Positions 7,630 to 16,248 of a stretch of 39,393 nt of DNA are shown in pieces (the stretch's first letter is position 1; the number at the start of each line of letters is the position of its first letter). Both the position numbers and the translations under genes were made by a program. This DNA is from an uncultured Ruminococcus sp. (GTDB taxonomy: Bacteria; Bacillota; Clostridia; Oscillospirales; Acutalibacteraceae): positions 1-39,393 of the forward strand of contig CALBHM010000307.1 in assembly GCA_937892835.1 (NCBI GenBank), given 5' to 3'. The notes under the pieces are model-generated. The model did not search any database. It was not told where the DNA came from and worked only from the letters and a program-made list of their open reading frames with translations.

Positions 7630-8748
7630 TTACCACATGTTGTCCGAGTTCTCACAAAATGCAACCATGTCCTTGATTTCAAGAACCGTACCGTCATTGA
7701 GCGTGACTGTGCCGTTCCATTTTCCGAAAACCTGGTGGCAGATGTTGCCGATGAAGATAACTCTTGACTTTGTGTAGTTGTCGTAGAACGGAGTCATCGT
7801 CATTTCAAAACGACCGTCTGACGAGGTAAATTTCCACGGCTTCATCCAGTCGTTTTCGTCTTTTTCAAGATAGATTTCACCGATTTTGTGAGCCTTGCCG
7901 TTGAGGAAAAGCGTGTTTTCCGTAGCGGCGCTCATATCGCCGAAGCCCCAGCCGATTTCAAAACCGAAAATGTCGCCGTTTTCGAGCTTGGTGCTGCCGT
8001 TGCCCCAATACCAATTGGTGTGATACGGCCAAACTCCTCGACCCCAATCGAGAACGCAGAACGAATCCGACGGGTCAAAATCAACAGTCATATCGCCGAT
8101 TTTAACCGTCCCCGTTACGGGCATACAATTAATTTTTTGATTGTAATAGAACTTTTTGCTGTCTCTGTCGCCGAACGGAAGAGCCATTGCAAGGTACTCG
8201 TGGTTCGGGAACATATCCATCGAAATATCAACGGTGAAAGGTTTGCCGCCTGTGCGACCGTTGAACTTGATAGTGCGCTGAGTCTCGGTCACGTTCACGT
8301 CAAGATTAAAGCCGAGCTTGTGGCGTGAAAAGGTCTGCGGAGACATAGCCGTTTCGGAAAGGCCGAATCTGCCGAAGCTCAGAAGTCGAAGCGAGACTGC
8401 ACTGTAGCTTTTGCCTGTCTGCATGTCAAAGAGCGTAACGTTTGCTGCTCCGCCGAGCGAGATATCAGCCATTGTAACCTGCATAACATAGCGGCTGTTG
8501 GAAATCTGATAGAAGTCCCATTCCTTAATGCGGGTCTTGCTTGCTTTGATCGCACTGCGGTCGTATTGATAAAGCTCGGTGAAGCAATATCCCGGCTGAG
8601 TGAGACTGCCGTCCTCTTTGAGTAGAGGTGTCGGTTCGGTGATTTTTATCTGTCCTGTTTCATCGATTGCCGAGGTGTAGAAAATTGTACTCATTGCGAT
8701 AATTATCGTCAGAATAAATGAAGTTAATCTGATAACTTTATTTTTCAT
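7630..8748 (-). CDS. DUF2804-family protein with N-terminal signal/anchor
   Basis: 372 residues from the ATG at 8748, with GGAGG 6 bases upstream. Residues 1-30 are a signal peptide or anchor (MKNKVIRL, then TSFILTIIIAMSTIFYTSA). The body carries the features I associate with DUF2804: FCVLDWGRGVWPY followed by TNWYWGNG, a Trp- and Gly-rich beta core (GFEIGWGFGD), and a final FGKWNGTVTLNDG. DUF2804 proteins look like calycin/AttH-type beta barrels that may bind a lipid-like ligand; no reaction is known. The gene overlaps the upstream PNPOx gene by 4 bases (ATGA), so the two are translationally coupled. Most DUF2804 proteins I recall lack a signal, so the exported form is a little unusual. Confidence 0.82.
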   Translation of the reverse strand: MKNKVIRLTSFILTIIIAMSTIFYTSAIDETGQIKITEPTPLLKEDGSLTQPGYCFTELYQYDRSAIKASKTRIKEWDFYQISNSRYVMQVTMADISLGGAANVTLFDMQTGKSYSAVSLRLLSFGRFGLSETAMSPQTFSRHKLGFNLDVNVTETQRTIKFNGRTGGKPFTVDISMDMFPNHEYLAMALPFGDRDSKKFYYNQKINCMPVTGTVKIGDMTVDFDPSDSFCVLDWGRGVWPYHTNWYWGNGSTKLENGDIFGFEIGWGFGDMSAATENTLFLNGKAHKIGEIYLEKDENDWMKPWKFTSSDGRFEMTMTPFYDNYTKSRVIFIGNICHQVFGKWNGTVTLNDGTVLEIKDMVAFCENSDNMW

Positions 8749-9236
8749 CGGATTTCCTCCTTCAAAAGTTCTTTTCCTTGTTTCCCTGTCATGTGCTCGA
8801 TGTTTATTTTTATCATGCAAAGTATGCCGAATTCACGCTCGACCTCTGCCGGAATTCCCTCAAGGCAGTCCGGGCAGTATTTTTCCGCGAGTGCCGTTAC
8901 GGAAGCTCGCATTTCATTCTCGTCTGTGAGAATTTCCGCTCTGCCGAAAGCAACAACACTCTTGAAAAGTGTGGTGTATTTTTTCTGAAGAATGTCGTCA
9001 CGGTCGACGACGCAGAACGAAACCTTTGGCTCCTTTCTTATTGCGTCGAGCTTGTGTCCTGTTTTGGCGCAGTGAAGATAAATTTTACCGTCCGTATAGT
9101 AATAGTTTATCGGCACGGTATAGGGATAACCGTCATCGCCTAAAACGGCAAGAACTCCTGTTTTGCCTCGAACGAGAATTTCTTCACATTCTTCTTTGGT
9201 CAACTGTTGCTTAATTCTTCTCATTTCTCTGAACAA
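8745..9236 (-). CDS. PNPOx-like flavin-binding protein (NimA type)
   Basis: 163 residues. It belongs to the pyridoxamine-5'-phosphate-oxidase-like split barrel family: MRRIKQQLTKEECEEIL, GKTGVLAVLGDDGYPYTVPI, then YYTDGKIYLHCAKTGHKLDA and VSFCVVD. These proteins bind FMN or related cofactors and include nitroimidazole-reducing NimA. The start is taken as the TTG at 9236 because GAGGGGG sits 7 bases before it; the next ATG (9224) has no ribosome site. It is the middle gene of the sirtuin-PNPOx-DUF2804 operon, 12 bases after the sirtuin stop. A redox or detoxifying role is likely but the substrate is unknown. Confidence 0.87.
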   Translation of the reverse strand: MFREMRRIKQQLTKEECEEILVRGKTGVLAVLGDDGYPYTVPINYYYTDGKIYLHCAKTGHKLDAIRKEPKVSFCVVDRDDILQKKYTTLFKSVVAFGRAEILTDENEMRASVTALAEKYCPDCLEGIPAEVEREFGILCMIKINIEHMTGKQGKELLKEEIR

Positions 9237-9248
9237 GAAATCGCCCCC

Positions 9249-9992
9249 TCATATTTTATCCTTAATGTTTCCGAAAACCTGACCGATATTGTCTCTGAAA
9301 ACGAGATCGGCACTCGAGTCAAGATCGGTTTTTCCCTTGTTGATAAGCACAATGTGCGAACCGCTGAAATAACGAATGTACATCGCCGCAGGGTAAACGG
9401 CGAGCGAGGTGCCGCCGATGATGAGCAGCTCTGCTGTTGAAATTTCACTGATTGCTTTTTCGACTACACTTTCGTTGAGCGGCTCTTCATAAAGCACTAC
9501 CTCGGGGCGAACAAGTCCGCCGCATTTTTCACAATGGGGAACCTTGCCCTTGAGCGCTTTCAGTTTCTCAAGCGGATAAGGCTTGCCGCACTCCATGCAA
9601 TAATGAACCGCCGTCGTTCCGTGCAATTCAAGCACATTTTTGCTGCCTGCCTTTTGGTGAAGCCCGTCAATGTTTTGCGTTATGACCGATGAGAGCTTGC
9701 CTTTTTTCTCCATTTCGGCAAGGACAATGTGCGCCGTGTTCGGCTCAACGTTTATTTCGAGAAAATATTTATAATAAAAATCATAAAACACATCGGGCTT
9801 TGAAACAAAGAAGCTGTGGCTTAAAATTGTTTCGGGCGAAACGCCGTATTCACGAACGGTATTATAAAGTCCGTCCTCGCTTCGATAATCCTTAACTCCG
9901 CTTTCGGTCGAAACTCCCGCTCCGCCGAAGAAAACTGTTTTGGAAGAATTGTTTATTAGTTTGGCAAATTTCTCAAGCTTTTCATTATTCAT
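9249..9992 (-). CDS. NAD-dependent protein deacetylase/deacylase (sirtuin)
   Basis: 247 residues, the normal bacterial sirtuin length. The NAD site has GAGVSTESGVKDYRS (24-38) and TQNIDGLH (107-114), followed by catalytic His126 (ELHG). The zinc module is complete: Cys134, Cys137, Cys156 and Cys159. GTSL follows near residue 195. The enzyme removes acetyl or other acyl groups from lysines, using NAD and releasing nicotinamide. It leads an operon with a flavoprotein and a DUF2804 protein. The start ATG (9992) has AAGGGTGA 6 bases upstream, and a very good promoter lies 42 bases before it. All key residues are present, so it should be active. Confidence 0.95.
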   Translation of the reverse strand: MNNEKLEKFAKLINNSSKTVFFGGAGVSTESGVKDYRSEDGLYNTVREYGVSPETILSHSFFVSKPDVFYDFYYKYFLEINVEPNTAHIVLAEMEKKGKLSSVITQNIDGLHQKAGSKNVLELHGTTAVHYCMECGKPYPLEKLKALKGKVPHCEKCGGLVRPEVVLYEEPLNESVVEKAISEISTAELLIIGGTSLAVYPAAMYIRYFSGSHIVLINKGKTDLDSSADLVFRDNIGQVFGNIKDKI

Positions 9993-10033
9993 TTAAATCA
10001 CCCTTTGGTATTTTGGCAGTTATATATATTAAA

Positions 10034-10062
10034 ATTATAGCATAATTGTAAAAAAATATCAA
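10034..10062 (-). promoter_or_regulatory. Sigma-A promoter of the sirtuin operon
   Basis: Minus-strand TTGATA (10057-10062), a 17-base spacer and TATAAT (10034-10039). Confidence 0.75.
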
Positions 10063-10067
10063 ATGTA

Positions 10068-10096
10068 TTGAGATTTTTCACCGAATGCGTTATAAT
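10068..10096 (+). promoter_or_regulatory. Sigma-A promoter of the FtsW/RodA-PBP operon
   Basis: TTGAGA (10068-10073), a 17-base spacer and TATAAT (10091-10096). Its -35 lies 5 bp from the -35 of the divergent sirtuin promoter, back to back. Confidence 0.75.
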
Positions 10097-10131
10097 AAAT
10101 TGATTTATTGTACTCACAAAGGGGGAATTAT

Positions 10132-11616
10132 GTGAGCGGAGAAAAAATGAACAATAAATTTCACTGGGGATTTGCACTTATCCTCGTTACAATATTTCAG
10201 GTTTTAACAGGCACCGTTGCCGTTACGGTCAACGGCTTTAACAGCACGCTTTTTGCTGTATATGCAGGCTATTTGGTGCTTGAATGGGCGTATTTTGTTG
10301 TTGCTTCGATTTTCTGCGGACAAAATAATTTTGAGCTTGAAATAATCGGATTCCTTTTTTCGGGAATCGGATTGACGAATGTCGCCACGGTCGACAACGA
10401 TTATGCAATCAAGCAGGTTGTTGCTATTGCACTCGGATTGTTCCTGTTTATCTTCATGCTTGTTGTCATGAGACGAACGGATGTTGTTATGAAGCTGCGA
10501 ATGCCTGTCGCTTTTGCTGCGGTTGGCTTACTCGTTGCCAACCTTGCGCTTGCAAAATATACGAACGGTGCGCTGAACTGGATTACAATCGGCGGAATGT
10601 CGATTCAGCCGTCGGAGTTCGTCAAGCTTGCATTTATATTTGTCGGTGCGGCGTCTTTGGACAAGCTTCAAAGCGCACGAAGCCTTACCAAATATCTTAT
10701 TTTTTCGTTCGGCTGCGTCGGTGCGCTTTTCCTCATGAAGGATTTCGGTACGGCATTGATATTCTTCTTTACGTTTATAATTATTGCATTTATGCGCTCG
10801 GGCGACGTGAGAACCATAGCCCTTGTTTGTGTTGCGGCATTGCTCGGTGCAATAATGATTATCTATTTCAAACCTCATGTTGCCGCAAGATTTAAAGCGT
10901 ACAGACATATTTGGGAGCTTATCAACGATGAGGGTATGCAGCAGACAAGAACACTTATCTACTCGGCGAGCGGCGGCCTTTTCGGACTCGGAATAGGCAA
11001 GGGAGAGCTGAGAAATGTTGTTTTCGCTTCGACCGACCTTGCCTTCGGAATGATATGCGAGGAGTGGGGCATGATCGTCGGCTTGACGATAGTCATTACA
11101 TATGCTTTCATTCTTCTCTATGCAATCAAGGTCGCGAGAAATACCCGTTCGGCGTTCTATGCGATAACGGCATGTGCGGCGGCAGGACTTTTACTGTTCC
11201 AGACGAGCCTGAACATTTTCGGCGTAACGGATATTCTTCCGTTTACGGGAGTTACGCTTCCTTTTATCAGCCGAGGCGGTTCGAGCGTTATTTCCTCATG
11301 GGGCATGCTTGCACTGATTAAATCGGCGGATATAAGAACTTATCCTAAGCTTTCGCAGACTATTCTGCCTGATCATCCGCTTTATCCGCCCAATATAATG
11401 ATAGGCAAGAGGGCCAAACGTAAGGTTTATGTCCCGCCTGTTGTTGAGCAGCCGGTCAGAGTGAGAGGCTCGGCGGCCGATGTTCCGGTCAGCAGAAAGA
11501 GAACAACAACGAGCAGAGGCGATGTTCCGATAAGTAAAAAGAGAACCGCTTCAGCTCAAAATTCAAAGGACATTCCGATATCACGGAAGAAATCCGGGAA
11601 CGGGAGGGCTAAATAA
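10132..11616 (+). CDS. FtsW/RodA/SpoVE-family peptidoglycan polymerase
   Basis: About 494 residues from the GTG at 10132 (AGGGGG, 6-base spacing); an ATG at 10147 with GGAG 5 bases upstream is an equal alternative. Around ten membrane helices carry family signatures: ALNWITIGGMSIQPSEFVKL, LMKDFGTALIFF, GGLFGLGIGKGEL (with the EWGMIVGL helix after it) and LPFTGVTLPFISRGGSS. SEDS proteins polymerise lipid II glycan chains at the membrane with a partner transpeptidase, and that partner is the very next gene. The C-terminal 50 or so residues are a basic cytoplasmic tail with a motif repeated three times (DVPVSRKR, DVPISKKR, DIPISRKK). Whether it serves division, elongation or sporulation cannot be settled. 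Confidence 0.93.
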   Translation: MSGEKMNNKFHWGFALILVTIFQVLTGTVAVTVNGFNSTLFAVYAGYLVLEWAYFVVASIFCGQNNFELEIIGFLFSGIGLTNVATVDNDYAIKQVVAIALGLFLFIFMLVVMRRTDVVMKLRMPVAFAAVGLLVANLALAKYTNGALNWITIGGMSIQPSEFVKLAFIFVGAASLDKLQSARSLTKYLIFSFGCVGALFLMKDFGTALIFFFTFIIIAFMRSGDVRTIALVCVAALLGAIMIIYFKPHVAARFKAYRHIWELINDEGMQQTRTLIYSASGGLFGLGIGKGELRNVVFASTDLAFGMICEEWGMIVGLTIVITYAFILLYAIKVARNTRSAFYAITACAAAGLLLFQTSLNIFGVTDILPFTGVTLPFISRGGSSVISSWGMLALIKSADIRTYPKLSQTILPDHPLYPPNIMIGKRAKRKVYVPPVVEQPVRVRGSAADVPVSRKRTTTSRGDVPISKKRTASAQNSKDIPISRKKSGNGRAK

Positions 11617-12987
11617 ATGAGAAATACCACAAGAAGAGCCTTTGTTCTTTATTTTGTTATAGTTGCGTTTTTCTGCGGTCTTGGATTTATGATGTATAAT
11701 TTCTTCGTTCACGGCTCGGAATGGACGTCGAATCTTGTAAATCAGCATATTTATAAAAACGGTGAAATTTCCAGCGCAGGCACGATTTTTGATCGCAACG
11801 GAACAAAGCTTGTTTATTCCGAGGACGGTGTGAGAATTTACAATGACGATAGGACGATTCGCAAGGCAATGCTCCATGCAGTCGGCGACAATTCATCGTT
11901 TATCGCAACCGGTGTTCAGTATGTTTACAGCTCAAAGCTTTCCGGCTATGATTTTGTGAACGGAGTTTATAATCTAAAAAAATATAACAGAGGCAACGAT
12001 ATCAATCTTACTCTTGATGCCGATATATGCAAGACGGCTTATGAAGCAATGGACGGCAGAAAGGGTACTATTGCGGTTTATAATTACAAAACCGGAGCAA
12101 TGGTTTGCATGGTTTCAACCCCGGCATACGATCCGGAGAATAAGCCCGATGACATTGACGATAATCCCGATGAATACGAGGGTGTTTATCTTAACCGATT
12201 TGTTTCGGGTATGTATACACCGGGTTCAATATTCAAGGTTGTAACGGCTATCAGCGCGATTGAGAATATCCCGGATATCTATTCACAGACCTTTGAATGT
12301 ACGGGCGAATATGCAACCGGCGACGGCAAAATCATATGTAGCGGCGTTCACGGTACGGTTGACTTTGAAGAGGCTCTGAATCATTCATGCAATGTAGCTT
12401 TTGCGCAGATTGCAATTCAACTCGGTCAGTCAAAGCTCATGCAGACTGCGGGCGAGCTTGGTTTCAATACAAAAGAGGATATGGATCAGATAACAGTTTC
12501 GGCAAGTAAGTTTGATGTCAGCAAAACGACAAAAACCGATCTCGGCTGGGCAGGTATCGGCCAGTATACAACAATGGTAAATCCTTACCATATGCTTACA
12601 ATTATGGGTGCGATTGCCAACAACGGAGTGGCGACAAAACCTTATTTCGTTCAAAACATGGTATCGCCCGACGGCAAGGTTGACGTTATCGGAAAAACCG
12701 CTGTAAATAAGACCGTAAATGTAACGCCTGAGATTGCGGCGCAGATGAAAAAGCTTTTGCGTTCAAACGTTGTGAATTATTACTCCGATTCAACTTTCCC
12801 CGGACTTCAGATGTGCGGAAAAACGGGAACGGCGGAGGTAGAGGGCGGTTCACATGCTTGGTTCGTCGGTTTCTCTCAGCGAGAGGATACACCGTATGCC
12901 GTTGTTTGCGTCGTTGAAAAATCCGGTTCGGGACTCTCTGTTGCCGGCGAAGTGGTTAATGAAGTTATGCAAGAGGTTTGCAACTGA
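11617..12987 (+). CDS. Penicillin-binding transpeptidase (class B-like, PbpA type)
   Basis: 456 residues beginning directly after the FtsW-like stop codon (GGGAGG 9 bases upstream lies inside that gene). One N-terminal membrane helix (about 8-28) anchors it outside. The transpeptidase motifs are complete: SxxK as Ser204-Ile-Phe-Lys207, SxN as Ser257-Cys-Asn259, and KTG at 402-404. It is shorter than PBP2 or FtsI (about 600 or more) because only a small domain with AGTIFDRNG precedes the catalytic part. This matches the short PbpA form paired with SEDS proteins in actinobacteria and clostridia. It cross-links the glycan made by the neighbouring polymerase. Confidence 0.94.
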   Translation: MRNTTRRAFVLYFVIVAFFCGLGFMMYNFFVHGSEWTSNLVNQHIYKNGEISSAGTIFDRNGTKLVYSEDGVRIYNDDRTIRKAMLHAVGDNSSFIATGVQYVYSSKLSGYDFVNGVYNLKKYNRGNDINLTLDADICKTAYEAMDGRKGTIAVYNYKTGAMVCMVSTPAYDPENKPDDIDDNPDEYEGVYLNRFVSGMYTPGSIFKVVTAISAIENIPDIYSQTFECTGEYATGDGKIICSGVHGTVDFEEALNHSCNVAFAQIAIQLGQSKLMQTAGELGFNTKEDMDQITVSASKFDVSKTTKTDLGWAGIGQYTTMVNPYHMLTIMGAIANNGVATKPYFVQNMVSPDGKVDVIGKTAVNKTVNVTPEIAAQMKKLLRSNVVNYYSDSTFPGLQMCGKTGTAEVEGGSHAWFVGFSQREDTPYAVVCVVEKSGSGLSVAGEVVNEVMQEVCN

Positions 12988-13105
12988 CACAATATGTTGT
13001 GAGCAAAAAAACAAAGTATACTAAAACAAAAAAATAATCAAAAAATTTTTATGAAAAAGTAAACATATTTCCGAAAAGGAACTATAAAAATCTTTTTCGT
13101 GCTAT

Positions 13106-13111
13106 TATAAT
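13106..13111 (+). promoter_or_regulatory. Probable -10 box for the exported protein at 13185
   Basis: TATAAT, about 75 bases before the ATG; no convincing -35. The 197-base gap 12988-13184 is otherwise AT-rich, with a small inverted repeat (CACAATATGTTGTG, 12988-13001) and a weak hairpin at about 13120-13136. Confidence 0.35.
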
Positions 13112-13184
13112 AAAAAAGCGGAGCGTTCACTTCGCAAAATAAAAAAGCATGAAAATGCAAAAAACAAAAAGGAGAGATTTTTTC

Positions 13185-14006
13185 ATGAAAAAATTCTTAG
13201 CAATTCTTCTCTCGGTTATCATGCTCTTCACGCTTGGCGTTGTAGCATTTGCCGAAGGTGAAGAAGTAACAGAGGGTATGCCCGGTGATACTCCCAAGCA
13301 GGCCGGCAAGGTTGTTTTTTCAATCCAGAATACATACATTGAGCCCTCAAAAGAGTATTCAATCCCAATCATTATGAAGTCCGATTATCTTGAGAAGGTT
13401 CCCGAAGATGCAGAGACATTCTATTTCGGATTTTCAGGCATCAACTTCTCAACAAGCGACAAAGACATCGTTGAAGTTAAGAACATCAGATTTTCAGATG
13501 AGATAGTTGCTGATGATCGTCTTGCACTTAACCAGGTAGATGCTGAGAACGCAATGGACGGCTCAATGGCTTTCAAGATTAAGAAGGCTGATTTCAGCAA
13601 GTTCTTCTCAACATCTGACGAAGGTATCGTTATCGGTTATATTGATATCGCAACAACCGAGGATGTTCCTGAGGAGTACAACAAGGACTTCGGCACAATC
13701 GTATTCTTCCCGTATTTTGATCTCTATTCAGAGGACGAGGAAGGAAATCCGAACGGCTGCGTTGCTGATCCGAATGCATCAGGCTACTCTGTAGGCTATA
13801 CAGATGCAGAAGGAAACTTCACAGGTATTTTCCTTGAGGGATATGATACTGATGAAATCGTTCTTGATACAGCTTGCTTCTACCATGCACCTTATGTTCC
13901 GACATGGAAGGAAAGACTTGTAACTTGGGCTAAGGGTCAGGGCGTTATCATCTGTGGTTTCTTCATCACAGTATTCAGCTTCCTTGAAGAGCTTCTCAAG
14001 AAATAA
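13185..14006 (+). CDS. Exported, C-terminally anchored protein of unknown function, probably abundant
   Basis: 273 residues from the ATG at 13185 (AGGAGA 9 bases upstream). A textbook signal peptide, MKKFLAILLSVIMLF then TLGVVAFAEG, ends near residue 25. The mature part is acidic and beta-rich (VVFSIQNTYIEPSKEYSIPI, then alternating strands), loosely like cohesin or Ig-type sandwich domains. A hydrophobic helix near the end (VIICGFFITVFSFLEELLKK) may tether it to the membrane. Codons differ from the neighbours: almost all Phe, Asn, Lys, Ile and Gly codons are ttc, aac, aag, atc and ggt/ggc. This suggests high expression. It stands alone with its own strong terminator. A surface structural or adhesion role is only a guess. 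Confidence 0.82.
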   Translation: MKKFLAILLSVIMLFTLGVVAFAEGEEVTEGMPGDTPKQAGKVVFSIQNTYIEPSKEYSIPIIMKSDYLEKVPEDAETFYFGFSGINFSTSDKDIVEVKNIRFSDEIVADDRLALNQVDAENAMDGSMAFKIKKADFSKFFSTSDEGIVIGYIDIATTEDVPEEYNKDFGTIVFFPYFDLYSEDEEGNPNGCVADPNASGYSVGYTDAEGNFTGIFLEGYDTDEIVLDTACFYHAPYVPTWKERLVTWAKGQGVIICGFFITVFSFLEELLKK

Positions 14007-14023
14007 TTTTAATTGAATTATTT

Positions 14024-14054
14024 GAAGGACGGTTTTTGGCCGTCCTTCTTTTTT
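14024..14054 (+). terminator. Rho-independent terminator
   Basis: A perfect 9-bp GC-rich stem (14024-14032 with 14040-14048) is followed by six T. It ends the exported-protein gene. Confidence 0.9.
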
Positions 14055-14108
14055 GCTTTCTTTTGAAAATTCACAAAAAATTTGCTTTATTTTGTCGACG
14101 CAATAGAG

Positions 14109-14114
14109 TATAAT
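14109..14114 (+). promoter_or_regulatory. Probable -10 box for the GH89-GH125 operon
   Basis: TATAAT 47 bases before the ATG at 14162; the best -35 at 17 bases is TTTATT, which is weak. Confidence 0.45.
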
Positions 14115-14161
14115 AAGTATATTGTTTTGAGAAATTCTTATGTTGGCAAGGAGACAGACCG

Positions 14162-16237
14162 ATGGTTGACCTTATAAAAAGAAATACACCGAGAATAGCA
14201 GATCAATTTGTGCTGAAAACGATTGACTCCGATAACGGATATGATTGTTATGAAATCTATTCCGAGGATAAAAAGGTTGTGCTTGCCGGCAATTCGCCGC
14301 TGAGTCAGGCCATGGCTTATTATGACTACCTCGGAAGATATCACGGCGTTGTTATAACAAGCGGAGACTATGATATTTCAACAATCTCATCCGCGCCGCT
14401 GCCCGAGGAAAAAATCAGCCGAACGATAAAGAGAAAAATCAGGGCAATGACAAGCTATGAAGCCTTTTCACTCAGCGGAAACTTCCGTGGCTTTGACCGA
14501 TGGGAAAAAGAGATTGACTTTATGGCAATGCACGGATTCAATCGTGCTCTTCAGCCGGTCGGTTTTGACGGTGTGCTTTTCAGAACACTTACGGATATCG
14601 GTATGCCCGAAAATTTTTGCCTCGAATTTTCATCGGGACCGGCATTCTTGATGAATCAGCTCACGGGTAATATTGCCGGAACGAATTCAATTAACAGCAA
14701 GGAGTACCTTGAAAGAAAAATTACCGTCGGCAAGCTTATAAGCGACCGCGAGAGAAGCCTTGGAATTGAACCGATTTTTCCTGCGGCAATTCCGAGTGTA
14801 CCGTTCAGCCTGAGAAAAAAATATATTAAGATGGATATTTTTAAAGCTCCGATGTGGTACAATTTTCCGCCGATATTTTTTATCAGACCAAAGAACGCTT
14901 TCTTTTCTGTGTTCAACAAAAAATTTCTGACAATTCAGCGTGAAGCTCTCGGCGAAACGCACAGCTATATTTTTGAGGGCGTATACGAATCAGACAAAAA
15001 GGGTTACAATTCTCATTTGGCCGACCTTGGCAAGGCACTTGAAGAAATGCTCAATGAGTTTGATGAAGACGCAGTTTGTTATCTTCACACAAGCTCAATA
15101 AATGCGGACTTTTTTAAGAGCTGTTCGGGTGATAAATATATTTTCCTTGATGATTGCGAGATGAGTAAAAATTCCGATATTCTCAGCGGCAAAAAATATA
15201 TTCCCGAAGTCAGCGGTAATCGCTATGGCAGGACAGGCATTTACGGAAACGTGCAAAAACTTTGCAACAATCCGTTTGCAACTTCTGAGCTTGGCGGAGC
15301 ACTTTCATTTGATACGTTTGATATAAATCCGGTTTATTGTGCTGCGGCGTTAAAGGCAATCACCGCCGACGGCAGTTTTGAGCGGGACGATTTTATCAGA
15401 GAATTCTGCGTTAAGAGATATAAGACAGATTCTTTTTCGGATGATATTATTTCGCTTGTCAATCTTTGCTCGAGTGATGAATGTACAGGCTCGATTATCT
15501 GTGCCCGTCCGTGCACCAACGTTAAGCACACTGCACCATATGATACTATGAAGCGAAGCTATGATTTTCACGAGCTTTATCCGATCGCACAGAGAATTAT
15601 TAACTCCGGGGATAAAAAAATTGACACAATGCGTGCCGATATTCAATCGATAGTTCGTCAATTCCTTTCGGATCTTGCGTATCCCGTTTACATCAAAGCA
15701 ACGGAATTTTTCCGAGAAAAAAATGTCAGAAATTTTGAGCAGGCAAGCAACCTTTTTCTCGAAATATGCGAGGATATCGACCGACTTTTAAGAACAAGAG
15801 AAGAAACAAATTTCTGCACAAAATATGTTGAGGCCCAGGAGCTTGGCAGCAGTCAGGAAGAAAAAGAATCCTTGCAGATTAATTTCCTTCTGCTCCACAC
15901 AATTTGGGGACCGTTTGACCATTCGATTCTTTACGATACGGTTTGGAACGAGTGGGGCGGCCTGGTAAAGGATTATTACGAAGCAAGATGGCATATGTAC
16001 TACCGCTCGCTTGCGGCATACTTTGACAATCCGAAAAAGCTAAAGGATAATTCGAAAAAACAGCCGCTTGACCGCAACGAATACAACGGTTCATACCAGG
16101 CAAAGCGTCTCGCACTTTTTGAAAACAATTTCCTCGAGAATTATATCCCGCGCAAAAACGGAATCGGCGAAGAGGACACTGTAGAAGTAGCAAAGGAATT
16201 GCTCGAAAAATATTCAGAGGTTTATACACAGTTTTAA
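14162..16237 (+). CDS. GH89-like (alpha-N-acetylglucosaminidase family) protein, cytoplasmic
   Basis: 691 residues, close to the usual 700. The three-part NAGLU layout is visible: an N-terminal domain, a barrel starting at about 113 with WEKEIDFMAMHGFNRAL, and a helical C-terminus with WGPFDHSILYDTVWNEWGGL followed by VKDYYEARW. GH89 enzymes remove terminal alpha-GlcNAc, for instance from gastric mucin or heparan. By my by-eye alignment the acid/base Glu survives in THSYIFEGVYES (about 280), but the region of the nucleophile (GALSFDTFDINPVY, about 379) has no Glu, with Asp nearby. It has no signal peptide, so it acts on imported glycans. AAGGAG lies 8 bases upstream; the GH125 gene follows after 11 bases. 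Confidence 0.78.
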   Translation: MVDLIKRNTPRIADQFVLKTIDSDNGYDCYEIYSEDKKVVLAGNSPLSQAMAYYDYLGRYHGVVITSGDYDISTISSAPLPEEKISRTIKRKIRAMTSYEAFSLSGNFRGFDRWEKEIDFMAMHGFNRALQPVGFDGVLFRTLTDIGMPENFCLEFSSGPAFLMNQLTGNIAGTNSINSKEYLERKITVGKLISDRERSLGIEPIFPAAIPSVPFSLRKKYIKMDIFKAPMWYNFPPIFFIRPKNAFFSVFNKKFLTIQREALGETHSYIFEGVYESDKKGYNSHLADLGKALEEMLNEFDEDAVCYLHTSSINADFFKSCSGDKYIFLDDCEMSKNSDILSGKKYIPEVSGNRYGRTGIYGNVQKLCNNPFATSELGGALSFDTFDINPVYCAAALKAITADGSFERDDFIREFCVKRYKTDSFSDDIISLVNLCSSDECTGSIICARPCTNVKHTAPYDTMKRSYDFHELYPIAQRIINSGDKKIDTMRADIQSIVRQFLSDLAYPVYIKATEFFREKNVRNFEQASNLFLEICEDIDRLLRTREETNFCTKYVEAQELGSSQEEKESLQINFLLLHTIWGPFDHSILYDTVWNEWGGLVKDYYEARWHMYYRSLAAYFDNPKKLKDNSKKQPLDRNEYNGSYQAKRLALFENNFLENYIPRKNGIGEEDTVEVAKELLEKYSEVYTQF

Positions 16238-16248
16238 GGAGATCGACC

